From Opisthorchis felineus (Eukaryota; Platyhelminthes; Trematoda; Opisthorchiida; Opisthorchiidae), in the NCBI GenBank assembly GCA_004794785.1, contig SJOL01008500.1:107359-171358 (forward strand): a stretch of 64,000 bases of DNA, given 5' to 3'. Each line of letters begins with the position of its first letter. Position 1 is the first letter of the stretch. Shown piece by piece: positions 11,101-22,839 of this stretch. The translations under genes were made by a program, and so were the position numbers. Below the pieces are notes generated by a model. The model had not been told where the DNA came from. It did not search any database and saw only the letters and a program-made list of their open reading frames with translations.

Positions 11101-14100
11101 TTCATTTTGCCGCAAAGTCAGGCGGGTGCATCTGTTGTTTCGTATCCCTAAACCTCTACAAAGTGACCATCGCTGTTCGGTACACTCTGAGTCATAGCAC
11201 GATGACAGCGTCATCAGAGCGCTGTAACCAAAACCTAGTGATCGTACGCTTTAAATCCGGCATCCCTATGTGCCAGGTACCTTAATGGGTTAAGAAGGGT
11301 TTCACCAAAATTGAAAACAACAAAATTTGGGCGGACACCTCTTCTTGACAGATATGATAACGAGAAATAACTTTGAACTTCGCGTAAAAAACAAATTAGA
11401 ATGGTAACGCCTGGTGAGAGGTAGATGTGCACAGCTCGGATACGTCAAAAAAAGGTGCAACATTTTGTCGCTGCAAAGAGTGCCCAGCAAATACCTCTCA
11501 TCCTGTTATTGCGACAACTAACCTTATCTCAAGTCGCCGGAGTAGACCGGAAAATATGAAAAAAACCCTATAATAGCCTCACGCCCAACAACGATCATTT
11601 GATCAATTTCGTTCACTAGTTTAGCTACGTAAACACTTTAAGTAGTTCATACTTAATTCCCCCAATTTCGATATCAGCATCATTACTTTCGAAACTGTGT
11701 CGAAACACGAGGAATTGTTATTTTCACGACGTCCCAAGGTATGGCTTAGGCGATTTTAACCTGTTTTTCAGTCACCCACTGACGAAGTGCACACACTGGC
11801 TTGTTCTACAGATGTTAATCGCTCCTCTTTACCCGGAGAACGTGGCATATTATCCAGTGAGCTGGCACATCCCGGATGGTTGACAGGTCGTTAATCGAAG
11901 GTAGCGTTAACTGCTAATCTTTAGAAAAAAACAAAAAGCAAAAGTCGATTACCCTGGGGGAACTTGCTGAAATGAGCGTCTTTAAAGGGAGAGTACTATA
12001 TTGTCTGTTAGCTTCATATATGTGCATTGACTTCAGCAGTCTAGGAAAATTTGGCAGCTTTTCCGGACGGACGAACTCACGTCTCCTGTAACGCAAAACT
12101 ATTTAGCCCAGGACCACCGTTTAACGATGGACGGAGTGACTTCGCGTATCATGTTCTATTCCTTACGTTGATGAACAATCCATTTCATTCGTAGTTTACC
12201 AGCTTTCGCCATAGCTTGATCCCTAATTTGCAGCAACGAATATTTTGACAGTCACTAATGACAGTGTAATCGAATGACTGGACTTGAAATTCCATCCTTT
12301 GAGAAAAATGGTTGCATGTTGTGACAAAGCCAGAATTGAGTGATAGAAGAGAAACCCATTATTGTGCGCTTAACGTTTACTGCCTGCAAGATGCAGCTGT
12401 TAACATGAGTAAATATCCTCTGACAAGTGAGCAAATACCACCCAACCGAATACCCATTACGACAACGAAAAGATGCGCCGACCAATGAAGCAAAAATACA
12501 GGGTCAACTGATTTGCATACGTGTGTCTATCAATTTAGATTAAACTATATACCTTCATAGCACGCTGCTGTGTTGCAGTGGTTTCGGTGGAAAACACACT
12601 GTTCCCGTCAGGGACTCCAGGATCAAACTGCTTGCAGATGCTTCATCCGAAAAAAGATTTACCTAAACTTCTAACTCCCTGAACGACTATTCTCAATACA
12701 CTATAGTCTGCAACTTTCACATTTTGAGGGAAGCTTATGCTACATTGTCCGTATTGTGGACTTGACTGTTATATTATCCACTGGTTTTGGAAAAGTTCAT
12801 CTGAGAAAACTAGCATTTCAGCAGACTGATGAGAGCCAGCTAATTTGTTGCAATAACCTAGATAAGCTGTTTGGATTTCAACGTCATTCAAACATTAGCA
12901 TACTTTCTTAGCTGAATAGTGATATCAGCTTCACGCATTCTCAATATTGGCTGAGAATCTACAAGCAATTCTTGGATTCTGCATTTATTGGTTTTCATAT
13001 TTTGAATTTGTTTTGGCGTGATAATGCAGGTGTCAGAGCATCGAAAAACCGAAGATATTTTATATAGGTGACACCGTACCTTTTTCATTTCAAAGACTTA
13101 ATTCTACTGCAATAAAGCCAGCTTTAGTTTCGAGATGAAATTGTGGCTTTATAAGGGACGGAACCTCGCGTTCACAGAACAGCGCACACCCCATTGGGGA
13201 ATTTGGGTGGTGCATTCAATTATCGGGACATTATCGGGACATGAATTGCAGAGGCATCTTCCGTACGCACTTCAATGTATAGATGACTGCCCTCGCCAAT
13301 TTCAAGTTGGTTTGTGTACGCGTACGTGTATACGTTCGTGCTGTTTGTGTTTTTTGTGTTGGGTGCAAACCAACACAGACCAAAATATCTTAAAGCAGAG
13401 ACGCTTCCGTGTGCTAGGCCTGTGATGGTGCTAGCAGTGATCTTCAGTGACGAGCATATTACGAAGCGGAATCAAGTCGAAAGCCATGTGGGAAAAATCT
13501 GGGTTCTGTTCATTAGTAACGCAGACCCCAGTCTACCTGGAGCATACACAATTGGGTTCAGCTGCCAGAGTGTTCCCATTGTGTCCGCAAAATGCCGTTC
13601 TAACGACCTTGATATTATGGAGTGTTAAGCATGCAACGCTGTTAGAAATGGTCCTCTGTGAGTGTCGTTTTGAAGACCAAACTGATTATGGCTTGCACAA
13701 GTTGGTCATACTTGTGTGGGTCTTATGAGTGGAGCCAGGCCACCTTCCCATTCACTAAGGGTCTCAAATGTACAGTTGTTTCCGCTTGATTTGATAATTA
13801 TGGACCACCAGTTGAGCTTTCTGAGAGACTTGAAACTGTCTTTCCCGTTCGTCATCCGGTCTCAGTCCCTCAGATTTACACTGAGTACATGACGTTCAGA
13901 TGAATGCAGATGTAACTCAGCATAAACGCCGCGTGGCTTTACCCACTGCTTGCTGTAATACATTGGCGCAGTTCGATGTGACGGACAAATCCGGAAAGTG
14001 ATTCAAGCTGACCGGTCGTAACTAGGGCACCATTACAGCCCCGGTACGAACCGCATGGAGGATAGAGAAACACGCGTGATTCTCGACGGTAGACGTCGTG

Positions 14101-15505
14101 TGACTTGAGTATGTGAGTCTAACGGTCCAGTCTGCCGAAGCTGAACCGATAGGAAGAAGTACTGGATAAATGTGCCAGTGACTGGACAACAGAGGCGAAG
14201 CCGAAGTAGAAGAATCGTTTGGTTTGGCAGCCTATTCGGTTGCAAACAGGAGCGGGGACGCCAAATACTTGACTTGTCCGGGCTCAGGCATAAGGTTCTG
14301 TATTTAAGCTTTTCGTTGAGAGATTTAACCTGTACAGCGTTTTGTTTTAACATAATTTCTGAAACATTTAGATGCATTTTTGTATCTTCTCAAACTATTC
14401 AGAACTCTCTGCTAGTCCGCCAAGCTCAGCTTTGTGCGGAAGTTGAATTACGAAGACCAGATGCGCGTAGCGTCATAAAGGCCAGTAGCCCTTGAAATTC
14501 CCCCTCTTACTCCACTTGAGCAACTTGCGCGCTACTGCTAACTGTAGCCTCCTTTGTCTACTTGCAGAAGTAGCGACTGAAAAATGAAGACGGCTTCTGA
14601 ATATCGAGAACTTTCCTCACAATAAATGCTTGCGAGGGTTGAACCCTGCTTGCTGATGTGTGGGTGTGTACCAAGCCCATACTTCCGACCGCTCCCCATG
14701 TCCCTGTGTTCCAGTAATCAACCGCCTTACCGTGTCTTTGTGCTTCACTTTTGGTGGTTAAAGGAGACTGCTAACCTATTGTAATGTTCATTGACACATC
14801 GTGTTCTCCTGTTCAGCCCCATCGGAACATACATGAAGTGAATCACCTACGAGTAGACATACAACAACAACGATGATGGGGATGTGTGAAATACAAATGG
14901 TGCTAAATGCTTTTAAAAAAGGTGCCCATTATGTGTTCCGTTTCGAGTGACACACGACTGTAATTTAGCGCAGACAACTACGAAGTTCAAGGTAACTTTA
15001 GACTTAATTTTCCTCGTCGATGAATGAGTGTTCCTTAGACAAGCGTGGATGTCCTTCTGCTTAGACAGATGAACAAAATACTGAACACTCCGAGTGATCA
15101 TGTGCTGGCATCCATTCTGTTCACTGACTTGCTTGAGCTTAAGCCACCCTTTCAAACGAAATGTGGATATTCGTCACAACCGGCATAGACAACGACTGAG
15201 TTGCATGGTATGACAGAGTATGTTCTCGTTAAAAGAGGCACAGTTTGAACTTCACATCCCAGGGTCCTCGTCATCAGCATCACATGGAACAAGCAGAATT
15301 GGCTTCCGAAACGATGAAGCTGTGGTCATTTTAGGGCTCAAGAGGAATCGAATAACAAAGATAACAGTGACTGGGTTTGGTTTGAGAGTATGACCACGTA
15401 GCTGATGGAACATTACATGAAGAAAAGAATGACTAGAAACAGTATATGCAGATGTATTCGTATTTCGACATCGCAGGGACCATCTGAATGTTCGAGCACC
15501 ACTGT
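8150..15505. other. long intergenic stretch, no gene recognised
   Basis: More than 7 kb without a recognisable gene or transposon. The most protein-like open frame is 10598-10870 on the - strand (90 codons, acidic and aromatic, following a possible acceptor TTGTACACAG), but it matches no family I know. A small + strand segment at 9591-9680 lies between TTTTCTGCAG and GAGGTAGT and could be an exon by form only. Nothing links these into a gene. Confidence 0.4.
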
Positions 15506-15509
15506 TTAA

Positions 15510-15652
15510 CATCTTTTTGACAGCTCACTATATGTTTCACCTTTCTTGAGACTCATCAGATAGGACTAGACTGAAATATACATCAACCCTACTTTATAAG
15601 TGAAATTCATATTGTAAACTTAATTGGACGAAAGCCATACCTCTCGTTTATA
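15510..15652 (-). repeat. hammerhead SINE copy, - strand
   Basis: Read on the - strand, it starts near TATAAACGAGAG (about 15641-15652) and contains CCTATCTGATGAG (core CTGATGAG at 15552-15559). A helix II-like stretch and TGAAAC (15534-15539) follow. The order matches the copies at 46.2, 53.7 and 58.7 kb. After GAAAC the sequence is ATATAG rather than CGGTC, so helix III and the cleavage site are eroded. Confidence 0.7.
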
Positions 15653-16260
15653 ATATTTTCTTCTAATGAACGTGCTGCATAAATTTTGTCTCGTATTCCG
15701 GGTGGAGCGAGACTCAAACTATCGGGTGAGGCTGTACATTCGGTCGATTAATATCACAAATAAGTGAGTCATCCGGGATTCATTTGGATGTTCCGTTAAT
15801 GCCCACATATTTCGCTAATCGGTGCATGATTCCGCTTATGTGCACACTGACGGTCGGTCGTGACGTAAACATATAAACGTCTAAACTTGTCAGGTGATCC
15901 TCAAATAAGGTGAAATCGACGGTGGACTGTAGATGAGTTTTATCAAAATAAAAAGGTTTTAAAAGACCTCAAACTTAACCCCAAAGGCTCTTCAAGATAA
16001 TCCTTACGTGGTTTAACTGGATTCTGAAAGCTTAATTTAAAAAGGATAAAGTGAACATAATCATTTCACTTTATTCAGCCAGGGGAAAACAGTCTAGCAA
16101 CTATCAGATCCGAGAACCCACAAGACTCCACGGTCTTTTTGGTCTTGTTTTTTCTAAGCCTATTTCAGTAAGATTTTGGCTTAATGCACCACCCTTAAGA
16201 AGAAGGAAACTGTCCTCACATTACACTTATTTGAAAATTACATTGGTGTTAACGCGAGAC

Positions 16261-16455
16261 CTCAATGAATCAGTTACGTTATTCTCGTTAGTGAAAATGT
16301 CACTTCCAAATCAGTGTATTTCGTCGATTAAGTAAAATTTGGTGTTCAAGTAAAACATAAGGTTTTCATAGACTCGAAAACTACTAGTTTCTGATGAGCC
16401 TAATGAAGGACGAAATCGGTAGCGAACTCTCGAAGCAGTAGATTTTGTCATGACC
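16261..16455 (+). repeat. hammerhead SINE copy with near-complete ribozyme core
   Basis: This copy has the family-specific GTGTTCAAGTAAAACATAAGG segment (B-box-like, about 16339-16359), followed after about 35 bases by a hammerhead core. Its 5' part corresponds to the copies at 46.2 and 53.7 kb (GAGACC.., TCAGTGTATTTCGTC). Confidence 0.75.
16385..16430 (+). ncRNA. hammerhead ribozyme motif, partly eroded
   Basis: CTGATGA at 16391-16397 and GAAA at 16412-16415 flank a short helix II (CCT at 16399-16401 against AGG at 16407-16409). Then comes TCGGTA, which gives a GUA cleavage site, allowed by the NUH rule. Helix III would be the self-complementary AUCGGU with one wobble pair. Helix I is weak: the 5' strand AGTTT pairs only partly with GCGAACT. 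All catalytic-core bases are present, but activity is uncertain. Confidence 0.5.
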
Positions 16456-16459
16456 GCTC

Positions 16460-18405
16460 CCAACAACGTGCAAACGCGTGTTTGGCTACTGTATGAAAAT
16501 GAGTAACATAAACTTAATCGAACAATGTTCCACCGGTGCCCACTCGCCAGGTTAGGTGATAGATGGTTTCCCGTGATGCTTCGGCAGAAGTCACCGGGTA
16601 TATGCAGCCCACATTCGAAGCCCATAATTTTGTGGCCAAAGAGCAGCCTTTCCTCGAGACTTGTGAGATCCGTGTGGCTCAAGATCTTATAGAACCAGTG
16701 AAGCTATCAGAATATACGCAGTTTGTATTCAGTAGGTACCTGGCAGTAGGCACAGACGGATGAGAGAAGTAGCTACAGTATTGACAACTGGTTGATCAAC
16801 AATGGCGCAATCGGTAGGAGCATAAGAAGGAGCAATGGCGCAACAAGGTTTTAGATACGCGAAGTCGGTAGGCAGTGTGCGGGGGTAAAAAGTGGAATGC
16901 AGTCAGTACCTTTGCGAGACATTTTCGAATCAAAGCAAAACGGAAACTACCTGTAGCCTTTAACTGAGTGTAAAAAGCAGCATGTCATACAGCTCAATAT
17001 CAAAGTGCGCGCTTAGGCCCCTCTTAAAACAAGATCCCAAGAAACAATCAGTTAAGATACAAAAGTAGGGTGTTTGTCTGCCAGCCGAGGGGTAAGAGTT
17101 CGACCAACGGAGCCTACTTTTCCGTTAGGTTAGGCTGAGCTTTGCATACCCAGTCTGATGTCATTTAATCTGGTGTGGAGCGTCAACTAATCGTTTGGTC
17201 GAGTTGACCGCTGGCTCTCAACCAGTCTTGTCCAATTCCTTCCCAAGAAAAGGTACTGAAAATTATATCTTCACTGGAAAACTGAAGACGTGACCGAGAG
17301 GAAAGGACACCTGTGGTATTGTAGCCTAGTACAGAAGTCGTTTAGAAAACGATAGCGTGCAGTCAATGATAGTGATTGGTTTTAGCTCATCTTTTTAGAC
17401 AGAACGATAGATCAGACAATAAGAAGGTCGTTTTAGTTTGAAATCTGTTTTGCTGGTTTGGTTTCGTTTTCAGTAGGGGCAATGACAACAGTCAAGTAGA
17501 TACGCCTTCACAGACACAAAGAACCCGTACTGAACTGTTCTGCAATTCCACCGGTTCTTCTAAGCGCTCTTATCCTCTTCGAACGTCTGGAGAAAGAACT
17601 GATGAAATGCTGGAAAAATTTTATAAGATGATCAAGTTTATTCTACCTGTTCAACATATTAGGAAGTAGGGGTCCGCTGGTATGCAGCTGCTCAACAATA
17701 TCCGTTATTAGTGAACCGAAGAGAGAACAGATCTCCTTCCATGTTTATTCATTCTCTGTTCTTTACCCACGTGGTGACTGGCCTATTTTAGGATGGTGAT
17801 TTCATCTGTCAATAGGTTCGTTATCGGTCCTTCCAAAGACCGACTACACATTAGCTGTCTGCAGATGCCCCAATAAATAAACCTTATAAACTTAAGGGGA
17901 CTGCGTGCAGTTCTGATAGTAGACTGGTGTATCTACTCACAAAGCCAGAGGAAAAAAGACCTGAGAGACGAAACCTCGCAGTTTAGCTCACTCTGTTAGA
18001 CCAACATACCCACGCATACGCATACGCACATATCGTATTTCTGCTCAGCTGATGATCGGCAGTGAAAACCGACCCTATTGTATCTACTTGAAAACGCCGG
18101 TCTGAAACAGGGCTGATTGGTGTTTCGTGTTCACAATTTGCAATCAGACTTCAACATTTTATCAGCTTGTTTGTAATTCGGGCCTATTCGCCTACAATTT
18201 CACGAAACACGGGGTGATATAAGGCGGAACTGGTGTGTTCCGTCAAGAAGGCATGTTCTCCTCGTGGAACCTAGTTTATTGTCCTTTGAGCAGCCTCAGT
18301 GGCTACCTGTGAATCTTATGATGATAAAGCTGATAAAGCTATGGAGACCTTAGAAACTGTCTTTAGATACAGGTTGTTTCCTATTACATACGGGTAAGGG
18401 TAGCA
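16460..18405. other. intergenic, no gene recognised
   Basis: No gene is recognised. A weak tRNA-like string (GAGTTCGACC at about 17096-17105) may be another pol III relic. Two chance matches to half of a hammerhead core occur near 17609 and 18050 without a paired helix II. Confidence 0.4.
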
Positions 18406-18409
18406 ATGG

Positions 18410-18530
18410 TTACTGTGGGATTCATCTCACCAGTTTGCATCATAAACAATCACTAACCCCAAGAAGTGAGAAACCGGTCGTAGGCTGTCGAGAGGGTTTC
18501 GGCAACCTTATGAGTAGTGTGTTACGTCTG
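18410..18530 (+). repeat. hammerhead SINE copy, 5' core lost
   Basis: The 3' half is intact: GAGAAACCGGTCGTAGGCTG (about 18468-18487), then GTCGA and a tail ending in ATGAGTAGTGTG (about 18509-18520) that matches the copy at 58.7 kb. The CTGATGA half is replaced by an unrelated or eroded sequence, so the ribozyme is dead. Confidence 0.65.
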
Positions 18531-19489
18531 AATAAACTGATGCTATTTGGCTAAAAATTTTCAACTTTCACACTTGATCGAAACCCTGGATCATACAAAT
18601 CTTCTGCGACTCATATACTCGCTCAGGCTTTCATTGTTTATCTCCGGCTCACATAATCTACAACACAACATCAGTGTTCGTTGCCGTATAACCATAATTT
18701 ATTTGACTCGATCGATCGGGGTTTTCAACTATCCGAAGCTTCATGAGAGTTTGTTCTATACCAACTGTTGAACAGGACATGAGTGTGTTCGAATGTGTAG
18801 CATAAAACTGAAAGATCAACTCGTTTACCGGTGTAACAAAACGTGAGTTGGCATAGCTCACCCAGAACCTTTGGACCACAGTTCGAGTTTTGCGTGCTCG
18901 CTTGAACGTGCAGCCTGTGCGTGAATATATTGGTGTTCGAATGTCTACCATTTCATTCTGTACGCTTGTATATGCAAGCATTGCCAACGGTTACGTGACA
19001 TTCTGGCCGGCAATTGGGGCAGTTCAAACACAACATGCGTAGTATCGAAACGCGAAAAACGGGGCGTAATTTACCGACATGTGTGCGTGCGCGGGACCGG
19101 GGCAATGTTGAACCGGGCAACGTATACTTTACCAATAGTTTCAATAGTTTCAATGCAGCTGACAGGCAATAATCAGTGTAGTTGTCTCGGGACCAAATCA
19201 ACGTATGAATGGCGTGGCACTCCATGGCGCTCCACTAAACCCACACACTATGGCTAAAATTCTGTAGTAATTGCTATAGATCGTTCAGTCGAATTCTTGG
19301 ATGATCCCCTTAGAGTGAGACCGTACCGTCCAGGTAGCACCGATTAGGAGAGCCTGCCTCCGTCCGACATGCACAATGACCAGAACGTGGATTTTACTAG
19401 GGGTGCTTCATTACTCAAAAAAGTGCGTCGCGTTTGAGACACCATTGTAACGCCCATCTCTCACGGACAGTCACCAGGCTCACTAGCTG

Positions 19490-19588
19490 GGACTGTGGAA
19501 GAATGGTTAACCACTGTGGAGCTCCCTACATTTGCAAGCTTGCGTTCGGCAGTCAAGTGAAAGGCGCATGACTGGACTTCAACCCTAG
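19490..19588 (+). repeat. tRNA-like pol III relic
   Basis: An A-box-like TGGAAGAATGGTTAACC (19496-19512) and a B-box-like GGACTTCAACCC (19573-19584) are spaced as in a long-arm tRNA or a tRNA-derived SINE. No acceptor stem is evident. Confidence 0.35.
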
Positions 19589-19599
19589 TCTTTTCATTA

Positions 19600-22520
19600 C
19601 TCAGAAAAGTTTCATCTACTAGGCAGTCCCGACCTCACACAAAACTAATAAGAATGCTGAATGAATAGGTCGATTAGGATTTACCATCTGCAAACCCGGC
19701 ATCAACCTTCACCTGTCACTTCTAATCGAGGGACGACATTCAGTGTATCATCATCAAAAGAAGGCCGCAGCTTCAAGAACCTGGTCGTAGATCCAGTGTT
19801 CGCGACTTCTCAATGGGAGCTCAACATATTCAGTGCCAATTTAAAGTGACTTAAAGAACCGTTCTGGGATATTCAACCAAGGCTTCATGGACGAACCAGG
19901 AAGAGAGTAGCGATAAAATTAAACAGTTAGTTCGGAACGCTTTCACTTCTTACATTTTATGAGTGTAGTAACCAACCTGGACACAAACGGCTTCGACAGA
20001 ATTTAAGTGCCTAAGACGCACGCTTGATCGAAAACAGATAGACATTTTCTGTGCCAAAATTTAAGGACGCAGTAGGAACACGCTGAATTCACGAGCAACA
20101 GTTCCTCTATCTTCAGTCAAAAATAAGAAAACCGAAATGTTTGGGAGAAATTGTCTTGTTGCGATTTACCAATAATCTGGCAAGCGAAATAAAAAGCCAG
20201 AAAGCACCGCCCTTTTTGAAATTATCAGCAATGCGATCTTCCCGAAACTCCAGGAAGCCACAACCTTGGGCACATTAGTTGAACACTAGAACTCGCCTAC
20301 AGTTGGCTAGACGGCATTGTGATTGACTTGATTTGTAAGAAGTAAGTTCACTTTGTGGTGGATAAAAATTATTCTAACGCTGTTTTGTGGTATTCCCGAA
20401 TGACCATTGTGTTTTACACGCATGTACATAATACGAATGGCATATCATGTGTGGTTGTTCGGATGCTGCCTCTTTTTAGATACCTTTAGGCTTGATATTT
20501 TAAGTGAACAATGGCCAGGTATTCTCTTGCGGCAAGTAACGCGATTTAGATCGGACGTCTGTCACGGTTCGCCATTCTATTCAGCGCAGTTAGCCACCAA
20601 AAATATACCCAATTTCGGTTTTGTAAGCGCAGTGTAATGAGGTATTGCTTATTACAGAAAAATTCAGCAAAATTTTCATGGCATACACGTTTGGTCAATC
20701 CTAAACTCAGAGTGGTAATGTTCCATCAACCTGTTGATGTAATTCTTAGAGAATCTCGCCTCGTAGAACCATTATTCTTAATTCATTTACGCTCTGCACA
20801 TGCCTTACCATTATGCTCTGGAAATTCGTACAGCGTTTATATCTAAATTCTGTGCAGACCAGTCTGACTGCTGAGTATGGCGACAAAACAACCAAGATCA
20901 TGGCAATTAGGAAGCATGAATCGATGCTGAAATGTGAACTGTCATCTCTTGGATTTACCTTTGGCAAAAAATGTAACGTGACTGTTCAGAGTACTGTTGT
21001 AGAAAGCTACCGTGATCCTCACAACAGGTGTAACCGAAAAGTGATTCTAAAACTGGCAAGGCGAATGGTAACCGTTGCTATGTATTTGTTTATTCAAGAG
21101 TGATATGGAGCTACCTAGGCAGTGGGAAGATTTAAATCTTCCCACCGTCACTTCCGGTCGGCTTTCCAGGAGATTCGAAGCTCAGGTGCATTTGTGCTGT
21201 AATTTCACTATATTCAGCAGTGTGGTTATTATTTGTGGAAATGGCAGATCGTCGCCGACACAACGCCTGCGTGTGAAGAGCCATCGGTACACCACTGGAT
21301 TCTGTTCTATTTGACCAGAAAACCTGGGATGAAAATTACCACTTTTATCCTGATGAATTTGATATGACAAGCCAGGGATATCCACTGTGCACATTAATTA
21401 AACACGTCAAGGCAGAAACTTAAAAGTCACGCGCTAGTTCGTCGACTGACACTGATCCCCCAAACCTTTCCATGAATTTAACGAGGTTATTTCTGATCAA
21501 TATTCAAAATAGACTTGTGGGCAAAACCAAAACTGCCGGCTTACTGTGGCCAATACGCGAGCCTTTCGGTAATGGTCGACTATTGGTCTCCATTATGCAG
21601 TGCTACTTTTATTTGAATTGTCCAACCAGTTGCTTCGAGCGGGCAAATAAGTTTGACAACATCCACCCTGACTTGAAAAATGAGACTGTCGTTCTCTGAC
21701 ATTATGAGCTCATCGAGTTTCTGAGTCACGCCTTCCACTTCTCACCCAGCTTATCACACATCTTTGCCGGTACAATAAACCCCAAAGATCAACCCACATC
21801 TGGACTTACGCTCAAAAGGCTCCCGTAACTACGCCCTGATGTGTGGGCCGTCTATTGCGTGGGATATTCATTGAGTCCAGTTAGTTCACCGGTCAAAACA
21901 TGACTACGTTGTCTTGGTTACGACAATAGATTTGTAGACCAGCTGCCATGATCAATAGCTAAGTGTTCCGGCTGTTGAGGAGTAGAATGCTGCCTTAGCA
22001 ACGTGGGTTGAAAAATTATGACTCACGATTTACCCAGCTTTAGACATTAGAAAACAGCAGGAGAAGTTACGGAACTGAGCACAACACTATCCGGGTTCAG
22101 TAATACCGACCGAATTATGAAAGGCCCAAATTTATAGTAATACGGAGAGTTAGTCTACGGACGCTTTCGACCACGATAAATGTGACAGAAGCGAATGTCA
22201 GCTCGTCCGCCTTGTTAAATTCTGGTTATCAGGCTTGATGATTCCCTTTTTCTAGGAATGAATGCACGAGGACTCAATTCACTTCCCATTAGCTAAGCGA
22301 AAACAATTTCCCGGATATCAGGTAGGTCTACCAATTCCCATGGAATTCGGCGCTCTCATCCAATCCGGAAAAGAAAAACCATACAACAGATTCACTGTGT
22401 TGTGTATGTCTTGTAAGAATTTCGGATTTATGTCACGGATAACGGTGGGTTCCAAATAGAGGTTAGCCTCCCCATGTCGACTGTGTTCAGTTGAATGCAA
22501 CTTATCGAATTTGTTCACGG
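19600..22520. other. intergenic, no gene recognised
   Basis: Only short chance open frames. The 65-codon frame at 22262-22459 contains a run that looks coding (QVGLPIPMEFGALIQ) and ends near a GTGGGT donor-like site. It is preceded immediately by an in-frame TGA and matches nothing I recognise. Confidence 0.4.
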
Positions 22521-22533
22521 TATATTTCAGTTC

Positions 22534-22830
22534 TCATCATCATCATCATCATCATAATCATCATCGTCATAGTCACTATCATCATCGTCATTATCGTCAC
22601 CATCATCGACAGCACGTCAGTTTACAACACTAATGCTTCGCTGCCGTATGTTTCAGTTTCGGTCAGAATTGAAGCAAAAAGTTTTCACAACATTCCTTCA
22701 TTCTCAAAACAGTGTTGATGACTCACAATGGCCGAGGTCCAAAGTTCATGTGTACAATAATATAAAGTGGAAGGAGATTTGGAAGATCTTGGATTGCGAA
22801 ATCCAAGTGAATTAACCTAGTTTGAGGTTT
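22534..22830 (-). mobile_element. solo 3' end of an RTE-like retrotransposon
   Basis: On the - strand this is an untranslated region ending in a (GAT)n tail (22534-22608). About 20-30 bases before the tail it shares the exact string ACGGCAGCGAAG with the 3' end of the RTE-like element at 37.5 kb. Further in, both share TCTCCTTCCAC (lying near 22768 and 37600). No coding sequence follows upstream, so this copy was truncated to its 3' end, as target-primed insertion commonly does. It could alternatively be a short non-autonomous element borrowing the RTE tail. Confidence 0.65.
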
Positions 22831-22839
22831 CAGGTGTCT

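Noticed and set aside
12825..12832. CTGATGAG, a half hammerhead core
   Set aside because: No GAAA at a suitable distance and no paired helix II.
17608..17625. CTGATGA followed by GAAA
   Set aside because: The seven intervening bases cannot form helix II, so this is chance.
18049..18080. CTGATGA with a TCGG/CCGA hairpin
   Set aside because: The hairpin encloses the GAAA position, so the core geometry is wrong.
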